23,452 nucleotides of DNA from NCBI GenBank assembly GCA_937976325.1, contig CALJSD010000030.1, positions 1-23,452 of the forward strand, given 5' to 3'. A program made the position numbers and the translations under genes. The notes beneath the pieces are model-generated. The model saw only the letters and a program-made list of their open reading frames with translations. It was not told the origin of the DNA and ran no database searches. How positions within the stretch are numbered: position 1 is the first letter of the stretch; every line of letters starts with the position of its first letter. The stretch is from an uncultured Carnobacterium sp. (GTDB lineage Bacteria; Bacillota; Bacilli; Lactobacillales; Aerococcaceae). Shown piece after piece: positions 7,943 through 14,758 of the stretch.

Positions 7943-8948
7943 GCTCTAACACCTCCACGATAATTTCTGCTTGTTTGAGATATTCGATGACTTTTTCTGC
8001 TTTTGAAGACTCTTCCTCAATCAAAATAATCATGCTTCCTAATATCCCTTTTTGCGTAATGTTTACCTTCGCTTGTAAAATCGATACCGTTGCATCGAGT
8101 TTACGAATCGCTTCAGATAATACCGCATCTCCTGTACGATCGCCTAAATACTGAATACGAACCGCTACCCCTGGGCGAAGGGACGTTGATAGGTGATGGA
8201 ATACTTCATCGATTTCATCATCCACACGTTCTTCTCCCACGAATTGTTTTGTAATTGGTTGTTGTGGATTTTTGAAGACTTCAATCACTTCTCCGCTTTC
8301 CACTACTCGTCCTTCTTCCATCACGGCAACACGATGGCAAATTTGACGAACGACATGCATTTCATGCGTAATTAACACAATCGTTAATCCTAGTTCTTGG
8401 TTGATTTCTACTAATAATTTTAAGATATCTTTTGTTGTCTTAGGGTCAAGTGCACTAGTAGCCTCATCACATAAAAGGACTTCTGGATCGTTAGCTAACG
8501 CACGGGCAATCCCGACTCTTTGCTTTTGTCCCCCAGATAGTGAGTTTGGATAGACATCCGCTTTGTCGGCTAAACCCATTTTCTCTAGAAGTTCGTGCGC
8601 TTTTTGTTCTGCGACCGCCTTGTCGATTTTCTTCAATTGAATTGGTCCAATCGTGATATTTTCTAACACGGTTAAATGCGGGAATAGATTGAAGTGTTGG
8701 AATACCATGCCTAAGTGTTGACGCACGCTATCGAGGTCCACCCCTTTTTCATTGATGCATTGGTCTTTGAAGAACACTTTCCCGCTAGTGGGTTCTTCTA
8801 ATAAGTTTAAGCAACGTAAGAAAGTCGATTTTCCTGATCCAGAAGGACCGATAATCACGAGCACTTCCCCTTGTTCAATATGAGTAGAAATTCCGTTTAA
8901 GACTTGCTTGTCGCCGTATTGTTTTTTAATCTCTTCTGTTCTAATCAC
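7935..8948 (-). CDS. Hybrid GlnQ/MetN amino-acid ABC transporter ATPase with NIL domain
   Basis: ATPase that should power the permeases encoded on either side of it. The 337 residues hold Walker A GPSGSGKS (34-41), Q-loop Gln 84, the signature LSGGQ (137-141), Walker B VLLCDEAT (157-164) and the switch His 195. Residues 1 to about 130 read like GlnQ-type ATPases (GPSGSGKS rather than the GxSGAGKS of MetN, and HFNLFPHLTVLENI). From about 133 on, the protein reads like MetN: RVGIARALANDPEVLLCDEATSALD then GLTIVLITHEMHVVRQIC. The end (about 265-335) is a NIL regulatory domain, the MetN part that binds methionine and inhibits transport. The gene overlaps both neighbours by eight bases. I infer a natural chimera or an intermediate family; family placement needs a tree. 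Confidence 0.88.
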   Translation of the reverse strand: MIRTEEIKKQYGDKQVLNGISTHIEQGEVLVIIGPSGSGKSTFLRCLNLLEEPTSGKVFFKDQCINEKGVDLDSVRQHLGMVFQHFNLFPHLTVLENITIGPIQLKKIDKAVAEQKAHELLEKMGLADKADVYPNSLSGGQKQRVGIARALANDPEVLLCDEATSALDPKTTKDILKLLVEINQELGLTIVLITHEMHVVRQICHRVAVMEEGRVVESGEVIEVFKNPQQPITKQFVGEERVDDEIDEVFHHLSTSLRPGVAVRIQYLGDRTGDAVLSEAIRKLDATVSILQAKVNITQKGILGSMIILIEEESSKAEKVIEYLKQAEIIVEVLEHV

Positions 8949-9582
8949 TGGCTTGTAACTTCCTTTCTAGTTTGTCCATAAAGAATGCAATCGTCGTAGT
9001 CATGACGAAGTATAAGAACGCCGTCATTAACAGTGGAATAAATACCGTAAAGGTTGCCCCACGAACGGTATCCGAGCTGTACATTAAATCGTGAATACCG
9101 ATTAATGAGACGATCGATGTTTCTTTAATTAAGGTCGCAAATTCGTTCCCGATGGCCGGTAAAATATTTTTCATCGCTTGTGGCAAGATAATTTGACGCA
9201 TCGCCATTCGTTTCGGCATCCCCATTGAACGAGCGGCTTCCATTTGCCCTTTATCCACCGACTGAATCCCACTACGGATGATTTCAGCGATATAAGCTGT
9301 CGTATTAACGGACACGGCAATGACCCCTGACACAAAGTCGTTTAAATCAAGAACGGTCGCGAGTCCAAAATACACTAAGTACAATTGCACAAGAAGTGGT
9401 GTTCCACGAATAATGTCGATATAGACCTTCGCAGCTTTTGACAAGAACTTGTTCGTGCTTAGTCTCGCGAGCGCCATTAATGTTCCACATCCAACCCCGA
9501 CAATTACAGAGAAGAATGACAGTAACACGGTTGTCGTTGCCCCTTCGAGAAACAGAGGCCAATATTTAATGATTAATTCCAT
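8941..9582 (-). CDS. Polar amino-acid ABC transporter permease (GlnP/HisM family)
   Basis: Membrane subunit of a polar-amino-acid importer. The 213-residue protein opens MELIIKYWPLFLEGATTTV, the usual start of the family, and has about five hydrophobic spans. Other signatures are IRGTPLLVQLYLVYFGL near residues 59-75, the EAA loop EAARSMGMPKRMAMRQI near 136-152 and LPAIGNEFATLIKETSIVS near 161-179. AGAAGGAAAA precedes the ATG. It follows the binding-protein gene by 15 bases and overlaps the ATPase gene by eight. Its class differs from the MetI-type permease two genes later in the same operon. Confidence 0.93.
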   Translation of the reverse strand: MELIIKYWPLFLEGATTTVLLSFFSVIVGVGCGTLMALARLSTNKFLSKAAKVYIDIIRGTPLLVQLYLVYFGLATVLDLNDFVSGVIAVSVNTTAYIAEIIRSGIQSVDKGQMEAARSMGMPKRMAMRQIILPQAMKNILPAIGNEFATLIKETSIVSLIGIHDLMYSSDTVRGATFTVFIPLLMTAFLYFVMTTTIAFFMDKLERKLQASD

Positions 9583-9597
9583 TCTTTTTCCTTCTTT

Positions 9598-10404
9598 CTA
9601 TTCTGACATTAAATTCGTATTGCGAATAATCGATTCTTTTAGTTTCCCTGAAGACTCTAACTGGTCGAGCACCTCTTGTACTTTTTGTACAAACACTTCA
9701 TTGCCCTTTTGCGCCACGGCTGCAGTTCCGGCATCTTCACTTGGGATTTCTACCGAAGCGACGGTGATGTCATTATTCGCCTTCACGAATTCATCCGCTG
9801 CAATATTATCCATAATCACCGCATCGAGTTTTCCTTGTTGCAAGGCTAAAATCAAGGTTGGATTTTTCGGTTGTGACGTGAGCGTTGCGCCTGTCAGTGT
9901 ATCTTTTACAATGCCTTCTTGAGAGGTTCCTTTTTGCGCTCCAACATTTGCGCCATTGAAGCTATCTAGCGACGTGAACTTATCGGCATCTGTCTTCTTC
10001 ACGACCGCTACCATATGTGAATCATAGTAAATATTCGTGAATGCTACTTCCTTACTACGCTCTTCGGTTGGTGTGATTCCTGCAAGAACGAGGTCTACTT
10101 TCCCTGACTTCATCGCAGCAATCAAGAAGTTAAATTCCATCTCTCGAATCTCTACTTCTACCCCCAGCGCTTCACCAATGGCATTGGCGATATCAATATC
10201 GATTCCGACAACAGAGTCTTTACCGTCATTAATATAATGCCATTCAAACGGCGGATAGTCCGCTGTCGTTCCGATGACGATTTTTTGCTTTTTGTAAATA
10301 CGGTCTAAAACCGCTGACCCTGTACTATTTTCTGTTGTTACTTGATTCGTGCACGAAGCTAAAAAGCCGACAAGCACGATGAGCATCGCTATGATTTTCT
10401 TCAT
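9598..10404 (-). CDS. Amino-acid ABC transporter substrate-binding lipoprotein, family 3
   Basis: Extracellular solute-binding protein that delivers an amino acid to the membrane permease. From the ATG at 10404 it has 268 residues: a signal peptide, then the lipobox FLASC with lipid-anchored Cys 18, then a family-3 periplasmic-binding fold. Recognisable parts are GTTADYPPFEWHY, VGIDIDIANAIGEALG, LAGITPTEERSKEVAFT (the Thr/Arg pair that holds the alpha-carboxylate) and QQGKLDAVIMDNIAADEF. The longer frame begins at 10443, inside the leader terminator; AAGGAGG stands before the internal ATG, which I choose. The gene is first in the operon and sits behind a T-box. Substrate is not certain: the leader suggests arginine if the specifier is CGC, and this class commonly binds basic or polar amino acids. 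Confidence 0.92.
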   Translation of the reverse strand: MKKIIAMLIVLVGFLASCTNQVTTENSTGSAVLDRIYKKQKIVIGTTADYPPFEWHYINDGKDSVVGIDIDIANAIGEALGVEVEIREMEFNFLIAAMKSGKVDLVLAGITPTEERSKEVAFTNIYYDSHMVAVVKKTDADKFTSLDSFNGANVGAQKGTSQEGIVKDTLTGATLTSQPKNPTLILALQQGKLDAVIMDNIAADEFVKANNDITVASVEIPSEDAGTAAVAQKGNEVFVQKVQEVLDQLESSGKLKESIIRNTNLMSE

Positions 10405-10420
10405 TTGAAACCTCCTTATA

Positions 10421-10678
10421 AAATAAAAACGCCTCTTATGCAAATAGCATAAGAGACGATGTCTGTCGTGGTACCACTCTATTTTGACGGGGAATTGCTT
10501 CCCGATCCTTTTCCTTGTTAACGCAGATTTCTGCGAAGATGGCTACTTGATTTCCCCATCTTTTCTACAAAGTGCGCTTCCAGAATTTCTTATCCAATGA
10601 GCTTCCACTCTACCTCATCTCGCTTGCGACTCCAAAATTCTGTACTCTCTTTGTCAATGAATTTATGTTCTTAAGTTG
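10421..10678 (-). promoter_or_regulatory. T-box riboswitch of the transporter operon (specifier CGC Arg or GCG Ala)
   Basis: The minus strand has the T-box AGAGTGGTACCACG (10480-10467). The terminator after it is twelve pairs long (10430-10441 with 10447-10458, five-base loop) and is followed by TTTTTATTTTAT. Stem I can be drawn: a basal helix ACAAAG/CTTTGT, then AGAGTA on the 5' side, a helix CAGAATTT/AAATTCTG above it, and on the 3' side the specifier strand GAAGCGCA (10580-10573). If the codon is the triplet followed by the conserved purine it is CGC (10576-10574, Arg). If it directly follows GAA it is GCG (Ala). I favour CGC, because T-boxes prefer codons ending in C and because the same purine rule gives the correct Pro codon for proS. 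Confidence 0.9.
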
Positions 10679-10684
10679 TTTTGT

Positions 10685-10713
10685 ATTTTAGACCCATTCT
10701 TTTCGATTGTCAA
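10685..10713 (-). promoter_or_regulatory. Promoter of the amino-acid transporter operon
   Basis: A near-consensus sigma-A promoter: TTGACA (10713-10708), 17 bases, TAAAAT (10690-10685) on the minus strand. Transcription would start near 10678, giving a leader of about 275 bases that contains the T-box. Confidence 0.85.
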
Positions 10714-10731
10714 CTGGCGAGTGTAAATTTG

Positions 10732-10766
10732 CAAAAAAAAAGATAAACCCTACGGATTCATCTTTT
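10732..10766 (-). terminator. Terminator overlapping the end of the membrane-protein gene
   Basis: On the minus strand AAGATGAATCC and GGGTTTATCTT form an eleven-pair stem with three G-U pairs, the loop being GTA, followed by a run of nine T. The stop codon of the 128-residue membrane protein lies in the loop region, so the last codons form the 5' arm. Confidence 0.85.
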
Positions 10767-11136
10767 CCATTTTGTCTTGAAGATACCAACCAACTGCCCA
10801 TCCCACAACAAGAAGGTAGTTTTCAATGGCTCCAACGAGATTTACTGAAGAAGCCTGAGCTAAATACGTTAACAGATGATTGGTTCCAATGCCAATTCCT
10901 CCAACCATCAGTGCTGCCAATACCACTCGCAAATAAAACCAATCATACTTCACATTTACGGCAATTAATATCATAAGGACGGCTAAGTTCCAAAAGCCGA
11001 TTTCCCTTTGCCAACCGACTGCAACTCCGTATCCCGAATGTGCGCCCATCACCTCTGGAAAGAAAATTTGGAAAATCATTGCTCCTGTCATCGCAATGAT
11101 TAATAAGATAAACATCACTTTTAAAAATTTATTCAT
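10750..11136 (-). CDS. Small integral membrane protein, function unknown
   Basis: I do not recognise this 128-residue protein with confidence. It has four hydrophobic segments: about 5-27, 45-61, 69-88 and 97-117, with short polar links. There is an aromatic patch GWQREIGFWNLAVL between the first and second, then YDWFYLRV before the third, and a basic tail DKMEKMNP. This is the layout of a small four-helix membrane protein with no enzyme motif visible. GAGGTGA lies about ten bases before the ATG. It lies after the manganese transporter terminator and before the amino-acid transporter promoter, both on the same strand, and ends in its own terminator. I found no convincing promoter in the 80 bases before it, so low-level read-through from the manganese operon is possible. 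Confidence 0.7.
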   Translation of the reverse strand: MNKFLKVMFILLIIAMTGAMIFQIFFPEVMGAHSGYGVAVGWQREIGFWNLAVLMILIAVNVKYDWFYLRVVLAALMVGGIGIGTNHLLTYLAQASSVNLVGAIENYLLVVGWAVGWYLQDKMEKMNP

Positions 11137-11174
11137 TCTTCTTCACCTCGCTGTTTGTTATTCTCATTCAAAAC

Positions 11175-11209
11175 TCAAAACAAAAGAGCTCCCGGTTTCC
11201 CAGGAGCCC
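11175..11209 (-). terminator. Terminator of the manganese transporter operon
   Basis: Ten-pair GC-rich stem (11186-11195 with 11200-11209, loop GAAA on the minus strand) followed by TTTTGTTTT. It starts eight bases after the psaA stop codon. Confidence 0.92.
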
Positions 11210-11216
11210 CGATTCA

Positions 11217-12167
11217 CTATTTGCTTAAACCTTCAATGATTTTATCTAGGTTCCATTTCATCATGCTGTAGTAGCTGTCTCCATCTTTTCCTGCTTCTGC
11301 AATAGAGTCAGTGAAGATTGTTGAGAAGATTGGTAGACCAGTTTCTTGAGAAACAGTCTTCATTGGACGGTCATCCACACTACTTTCTACGAATAATGAT
11401 GGAACTTTTGACGCACGTAATTGACGTACTAAGTTTGCGATTTGTTCTGGAGTTCCTTCTTCTTCTGTGTTGATTTCCCAGATATACGCTGATTTAATAT
11501 CATAAGCTTTAGAGAAGTACTTGAAACAGCCTTCACTTGTTACGATTAAACGTTTTTCTTCAGGAATTTTTGCGATACGTTGTTTAGCATCTTTATCTAA
11601 CGCTTCTAGCTTTTCAACATAAGCTGCTAAATTCTTTTCATATGTTTCTTTGTTCTTTGGATCTTTTGCGATTAATTGTTTTGCAATGTTTTTAGCATAA
11701 ATCACACCATTTTCGATATTTAACCATGCGTGAGGGTCTTCTTTACCTTTTTCATTTGCCCCTTCAAGGTAAATTACATCAACACCATCACTTACTGCAA
11801 AATAGTCTTTATCTGCAACTTTACCTGCATTTTTAACCATTTTTGTAAACCATGCATCTTCAGCATTTTCTAAGTTAATTCCATTATAGAAAATCAAGTC
11901 TGCTTTTTGAACTTTTTGAACATCTTCTGGTAGAGGTTCATACTCGTGAGGGTCTTGCCCTACTGGAACAATACTATGTAAATCCACTAAATCGCCAGCG
12001 ATATTTTTTGTCATATCATAAATAATAGAGTTTGTTGTCACTACTTGTATTTTTTTGCTTTCTGCTGTTGCAGATGTTGTTTGAGAACTATTCTCTTTAC
12101 CAGTAGCGCATCCTGCAATCCCTAAGACAACAAGAGTAGCTACTAAAAATTTCTTCATGCTATTCAT
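11217..12167 (-). CDS. psaA: Manganese ABC transporter substrate-binding lipoprotein, PsaA/ScaA family
   Basis: Lipoprotein that captures Mn(II) outside the cell for the cognate ABC permease (cluster 9 metal-binding family, LraI). The 316 residues start with a signal peptide and a lipobox ending at Cys 20 (GIAGC). The four metal ligands of PsaA are all in place: His 74 in DPHEYEP, His 146 in DPHAWLN, Glu 212 in [13 protein letters not shown] and Asp 287 in FTDSIAE. The C-terminal region from [13 protein letters not shown] to [14 protein letters not shown] is very like streptococcal PsaA. There is no histidine-rich loop of the kind seen in zinc-binding ZnuA or AdcA, which supports manganese. 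The ATG at 12167 has AGAAGGAAAT before it and overlaps the permease gene by eight bases. Last gene of the operon. Confidence 0.93.
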   Translation of the reverse strand: MNSMKKFLVATLVVLGIAGCATGKENSSQTTSATAESKKIQVVTTNSIIYDMTKNIAGDLVDLHSIVPVGQDPHEYEPLPEDVQKVQKADLIFYNGINLENAEDAWFTKMVKNAGKVADKDYFAVSDGVDVIYLEGANEKGKEDPHAWLNIENGVIYAKNIAKQLIAKDPKNKETYEKNLAAYVEKLEALDKDAKQRIAKIPEEKRLIVTSEGCFKYFSKAYDIKSAYIWEINTEEEGTPEQIANLVRQLRASKVPSLFVESSVDDRPMKTVSQETGLPIFSTIFTDSIAEAGKDGDSYYSMMKWNLDKIIEGLSK

Positions 12168-12993
12168 GAGATTTCCTTCTTTCTCTTTGTTTTGGTGAAA
12201 CGATAAAACTTACGACAAAAAGTGCTGCTGCTGTTAATACGATGGTTGATCCAATAGCGATGTTAAACGTATATCCAATCACGAGTCCTAAAATCGATGA
12301 CAATGTGCCAAATGTTGCGGCTAAAATCAGCATTGTTTTCAGACGATTTGAATATAAATACGCTGTTGCTGCAGGGGTAATTAGTAGTGCCACAATCATG
12401 ACTGTCCCTACACTTTGCATTGCCGTAATGGCTACTAGTGCTAATAGGAACATCAATAAGTAATGATAAAACTGTACATTCATCCCTGTAGATTGAGCGA
12501 AGACTGGATCAAAACTCGTTACTTGTAATTCTTTAAAATACGCTAAAATAACGACGACTACAATCACGCTCACCACCAATGTAATGAGTAAATCAATATC
12601 TTGTACGGCTAAAATATTCCCGAATAAAATATGGAATAAATCTGTTGAACTCTTCGCCACACCAATCAAAATAACTCCCAACGCTAAAAACGAACTAAAG
12701 GTAATCCCAATCGCGGTATCGCCTTTGATAGTACTATTTTGATTCACAAACGCAATTAGGAACGATGCTAATAACCCGAACACGAGGGCTCCAATAAAGA
12801 AGTTAATGCCTAAAATAAACGACAACGCTACACCCGGTAATACCGCGTGAGAGATAGCGTCCCCCATTAATGACATCCCTCTTAAAATGATGAAGCATCC
12901 TAAAATTCCGGCAACCGCACCAATCACGACTGCTGAAACAAGCGCATTTTGTAGAAAATGGAATTCCATTAATCCTTCAAAGAAATTATGCAT
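12160..12993 (-). CDS. psaC: Manganese ABC transporter permease
   Basis: Membrane subunit of the metal ABC-3 permease family. The 277-residue protein has about eight hydrophobic spans and the family stretches [18 protein letters not shown] near residues 38-55 (the cytoplasmic loop that contacts the ATPase) and [20 protein letters not shown] near 190-209. The frame can be read 16 codons further upstream, but GGGGGTGAG directly precedes the ATG at 12993, which begins [11 protein letters not shown] as expected, so I use that start. It overlaps the ATPase gene by eight bases and the lipoprotein gene by eight bases, so the three are tightly coupled. Confidence 0.93.
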   Translation of the reverse strand: MHNFFEGLMEFHFLQNALVSAVVIGAVAGILGCFIILRGMSLMGDAISHAVLPGVALSFILGINFFIGALVFGLLASFLIAFVNQNSTIKGDTAIGITFSSFLALGVILIGVAKSSTDLFHILFGNILAVQDIDLLITLVVSVIVVVVILAYFKELQVTSFDPVFAQSTGMNVQFYHYLLMFLLALVAITAMQSVGTVMIVALLITPAATAYLYSNRLKTMLILAATFGTLSSILGLVIGYTFNIAIGSTIVLTAAALFVVSFIVSPKQRERRKSHE

Positions 12994-13729
12994 GTTGCTC
13001 ACCCCCTTGTGGAATATACACACTACCGCCGTATACATCATCTAAGTATTTCTTAATGAATACGTCTTCTGTTTTCCCAGAGGCTACAATCGCGTGTTTG
13101 ACAAGAATCACCTGGTCAAAGTATTCTTTCACCTTCGATAAGTCATGGTTAACCATTAAAATAGTCTTTCCTTCCTCTTTCCATTTACGGATAATCGTCA
13201 TAATGACTTTCTCACTAAGCATATCAATCCCTACAAATGGTTCATCAAGGAATATATATTGTGCTTCTTGAACCATACAACGTGCTAATAGCACACGTTG
13301 GAATTGACCACCAGAAAGAGCCCCGATTTGGCGAGATGCTAAATCAGTTAATCCCACTTCTTCAATGGCTGCATCGACCTTTTCCCAATCTTCTTTCGTC
13401 AATCGTTGCAATGGTTTCTTTTTAACAGTTCTTCCTAAAGCAACGCACTCACGAATGGTGATTGGAAATGTAAAGTCAATGTGGCTTTTTTGTTCGACAT
13501 AGGCGATTTTCTGTAATACTTTTTTTGTGGGTTCTCCATCAATCAGAACTTCTCCTGATGATTGAATAAGTCCTAATATTGCTTTTAATAATGTTGATTT
13601 ACCTGCACCATTGGGCCCAATAATTCCGGTAATAGTTGGTCCTTCAATGGTTGCATTACAATCTTTTAAAACATGTGGTTGCATCGCATACGATACCCCA
13701 ACATTTTTAATCGTAATCAATGAATTCAT
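12986..13729 (-). CDS. psaB: Manganese ABC transporter ATP-binding protein
   Basis: ATPase of the manganese importer. The roughly 247-residue protein holds Walker A GPNGAGKST near residues 38-46, Q-loop in YVEQKSHIDFTFP, signature LSGGQFQRV near 133-141, Walker B YIFLDEPF near 152-159 and the switch histidine in MVNHDLSKV. The pattern VEQKSxIDxxFPITI is typical of the metal cluster 9 ATPases. The start is not settled. The ATG at 13729 follows AAAGG with no spacing at all, which is poor, whereas a TTG at 13720, three codons in, has the same site at about eight bases. The TTG would give a protein beginning at the family's usual ITIKNV strand. First gene of the operon. Confidence 0.93.
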   Translation of the reverse strand: MNSLITIKNVGVSYAMQPHVLKDCNATIEGPTITGIIGPNGAGKSTLLKAILGLIQSSGEVLIDGEPTKKVLQKIAYVEQKSHIDFTFPITIRECVALGRTVKKKPLQRLTKEDWEKVDAAIEEVGLTDLASRQIGALSGGQFQRVLLARCMVQEAQYIFLDEPFVGIDMLSEKVIMTIIRKWKEEGKTILMVNHDLSKVKEYFDQVILVKHAIVASGKTEDVFIKKYLDDVYGGSVYIPQGGEQHA

Positions 13730-13758
13730 CCTTTCAAAATATGTAGATTCTACAATTG

Positions 13759-13789
13759 TTAGGTTACCCTAAAAAATCCATTTCGTCAA
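13759..13789 (-). promoter_or_regulatory. Promoter with DtxR/MntR-like operator before the manganese operon
   Basis: TTGACG (13789-13784) is a good -35. A -10 after 17 bases would be TAACCT, which is weak. Lying across that -10 is the palindrome TTAGGTTACCCTAA (13759-13772), two TTAGG half sites in opposite orientation around four bases. This matches the core of operators bound by DtxR-family metal repressors such as MntR and ScaR. Binding there with manganese as co-repressor would block the promoter, which fits the genes behind it. Confidence 0.65.
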
Positions 13790-13811
13790 GTACTTTTTTC
13801 GGTTTCCCAAA

Positions 13812-13837
13812 AGTTTTCAGAAAAAATTTTGAAAACT
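13812..13837. repeat. AT-rich inverted repeat upstream of the manganese promoter
   Basis: AGTTTTCA (13812-13819) and TGAAAACT (13830-13837) are perfect inverted arms around a ten-base AT spacer. It lies between the tandem palindromes and the -35. It could be a further protein site or a weak hairpin; four T follow on the minus strand. Confidence 0.5.
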
Positions 13838-13842
13838 AGCAA

Positions 13843-13874
13843 TTAACATAACTGTTAATTAACAAATATGTTAA
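13843..13874. repeat. Two abutting perfect palindromes, TTAACA-N4-TGTTAA
   Basis: TTAACATAACTGTTAA (13843-13858) is followed with no gap by TTAACAAATATGTTAA (13859-13874). Both have six-base arms TTAACA/TGTTAA and four-base spacers that differ. The start-to-start distance of 16 bases is about one and a half helical turns. They sit 54-85 bases upstream of the manganese -35, in a stretch with no gene on either strand. They look like binding sites for a dimeric regulator. The half site resembles that of AdcR/ZitR (TTAAC...GTTAA), but the spacing is six bases between TTAAC and GTTAA rather than two. Confidence 0.6.
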
Positions 13875-13892
13875 TTTTTAGCGGTATTGAAG

Positions 13893-13926
13893 ACAAAAAA
13901 ATACGCCTTCCATTACCCGGAAGGCG
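13893..13926 (-). terminator. Terminator of nagB
   Basis: CGCCTTCC (13904-13911) pairs with GGAAGGCG (13919-13926) around a seven-base loop, followed on the minus strand by TATTTTTTT. It lies 15 bases after the nagB stop. Confidence 0.92.
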
Positions 13927-13940
13927 CCTCATTTTTATAT

Positions 13941-14648
13941 TTATTTTGTTAATAATTCTGCAGCTGCTTCATCACAAATAACTGTCACTTTTGGATGTTT
14001 TTGTAAGATACTTGCTGGAACTTCCTCTGTGATAGGACCTTCCACTAATCCTTTAATCGCATGGATTTTCTTAGGCCCGAATGCAATTAACACGATTTCT
14101 TTGGCATCCATGATGGATTGTAATCCCATTGAATAAGCGTAGCGTGGCACGTCTTCTTCTTTTTCAAAGAAACGTTTGTTGGCTTCGATCGTTGATTCTG
14201 TTAAATGAACCTTATGCGTGCGTTGTGTGAACGGTGTACCAGGTTCATTGAACCCGATATGCGCGTTACTTCCAATTCCTAATAATTGTAAGTCCACTGG
14301 ATTTTCTTGAAGAATGTTTTCATAGCGAACGACTTCTGCATCGACATCTTCAGCCAATCCGTCTGGTAAATAGCTATGTTTAAATGGTTTTGCGTTAAAT
14401 AATTGCTCTTTCATGAAATAATGATAGCTATGTTCATCCGTCGGTGACAATCCAACATATTCATCTAAATTCACTGAGATACGATCTGAGAAATTTAAAT
14501 CGCTATTTCTTAGTAATTCATATAACCCAATTGGACTTGAGCCTGTCGCTAGTCCAAACACTTTTGCTCCTTCGCCGTGTGCGCGTTTAAAAATCTCAAA
14601 GGCAGCTAATGCGCCTTCTTCTTGAGTTTTTACAACAATAACTTCCAT
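13941..14648 (-). CDS. nagB: Glucosamine-6-phosphate deaminase
   Basis: Converts glucosamine-6-phosphate to fructose-6-phosphate and ammonia, the step that links amino-sugar breakdown to glycolysis. From the ATG at 14648 the protein has 235 residues, the length of the shorter Firmicute NagB, which lacks the C-terminal allosteric extension of the E. coli enzyme. Visible motifs are [12 protein letters not shown], the NLDEYVGL loop with its catalytic aspartate, and [17 protein letters not shown] with the active-site histidine and glutamate. The open frame reaches 14717, but GGGAGG stands nine bases before the inner ATG and a promoter lies within the extension, so the shorter form is right. It is a single-gene unit between its own promoter and terminator; nagA is not in the window. 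Confidence 0.95.
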   Translation of the reverse strand: MEVIVVKTQEEGALAAFEIFKRAHGEGAKVFGLATGSSPIGLYELLRNSDLNFSDRISVNLDEYVGLSPTDEHSYHYFMKEQLFNAKPFKHSYLPDGLAEDVDAEVVRYENILQENPVDLQLLGIGSNAHIGFNEPGTPFTQRTHKVHLTESTIEANKRFFEKEEDVPRYAYSMGLQSIMDAKEIVLIAFGPKKIHAIKGLVEGPITEEVPASILQKHPKVTVICDEAAAELLTK

Positions 14649-14662
14649 TAATAATACCTCCC

Positions 14663-14685
14663 TGAATCCCCTTTCAAAAAAGGGT
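14663..14685 (-). promoter_or_regulatory. Leader hairpin and possible cre site of nagB
   Basis: In the leader, CCCTTT and AAAGGG (arms 14669-14674 and 14679-14684) form a hairpin that ends about ten bases before the ribosome binding site. The minus-strand sequence TGAAAGGGGATTCA (14676-14663) overlaps it and matches the CcpA cre consensus TGWAANCGNTNWCA with two mismatches, so catabolite repression is possible but not shown. Confidence 0.35.
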
Positions 14686-14715
14686 TCTAAAAACATGAAT
14701 AAATGCTCCAACTTC

Positions 14716-14724
14716 ATTGTAACA
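14716..14724 (-). promoter_or_regulatory. Promoter of nagB (extended -10)
   Basis: TGTTACAAT on the minus strand is an extended -10 element. The -35 region 17 bases upstream (TTTAAA) is poor, as is common with extended -10 promoters. Transcription would start near 14709. Confidence 0.6.
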
Positions 14725-14758
14725 AAAATTCAGAAGTCTTTAAATAGCTAAATTCATT

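Noticed and set aside
9449..9922. 157-codon plus-strand frame opposite the binding-protein and permease genes
   Set aside because: It is antisense to two well-supported genes, and the protein is a low-complexity Ser/Thr-rich shadow without motif.
10405..10443. Upstream extension of the amino-acid binding lipoprotein
   Set aside because: It lies in the T-box terminator and would place a basic stretch before the signal peptide; AAGGAGG serves the ATG at 10404.
13843..13874. Standard AdcR/ZitR zinc operator
   Set aside because: The arms TTAAC and GTTAA match, but they are six bases apart, not two, so it does not fit the known zinc-repressor site, and the genes behind it are manganese-type.
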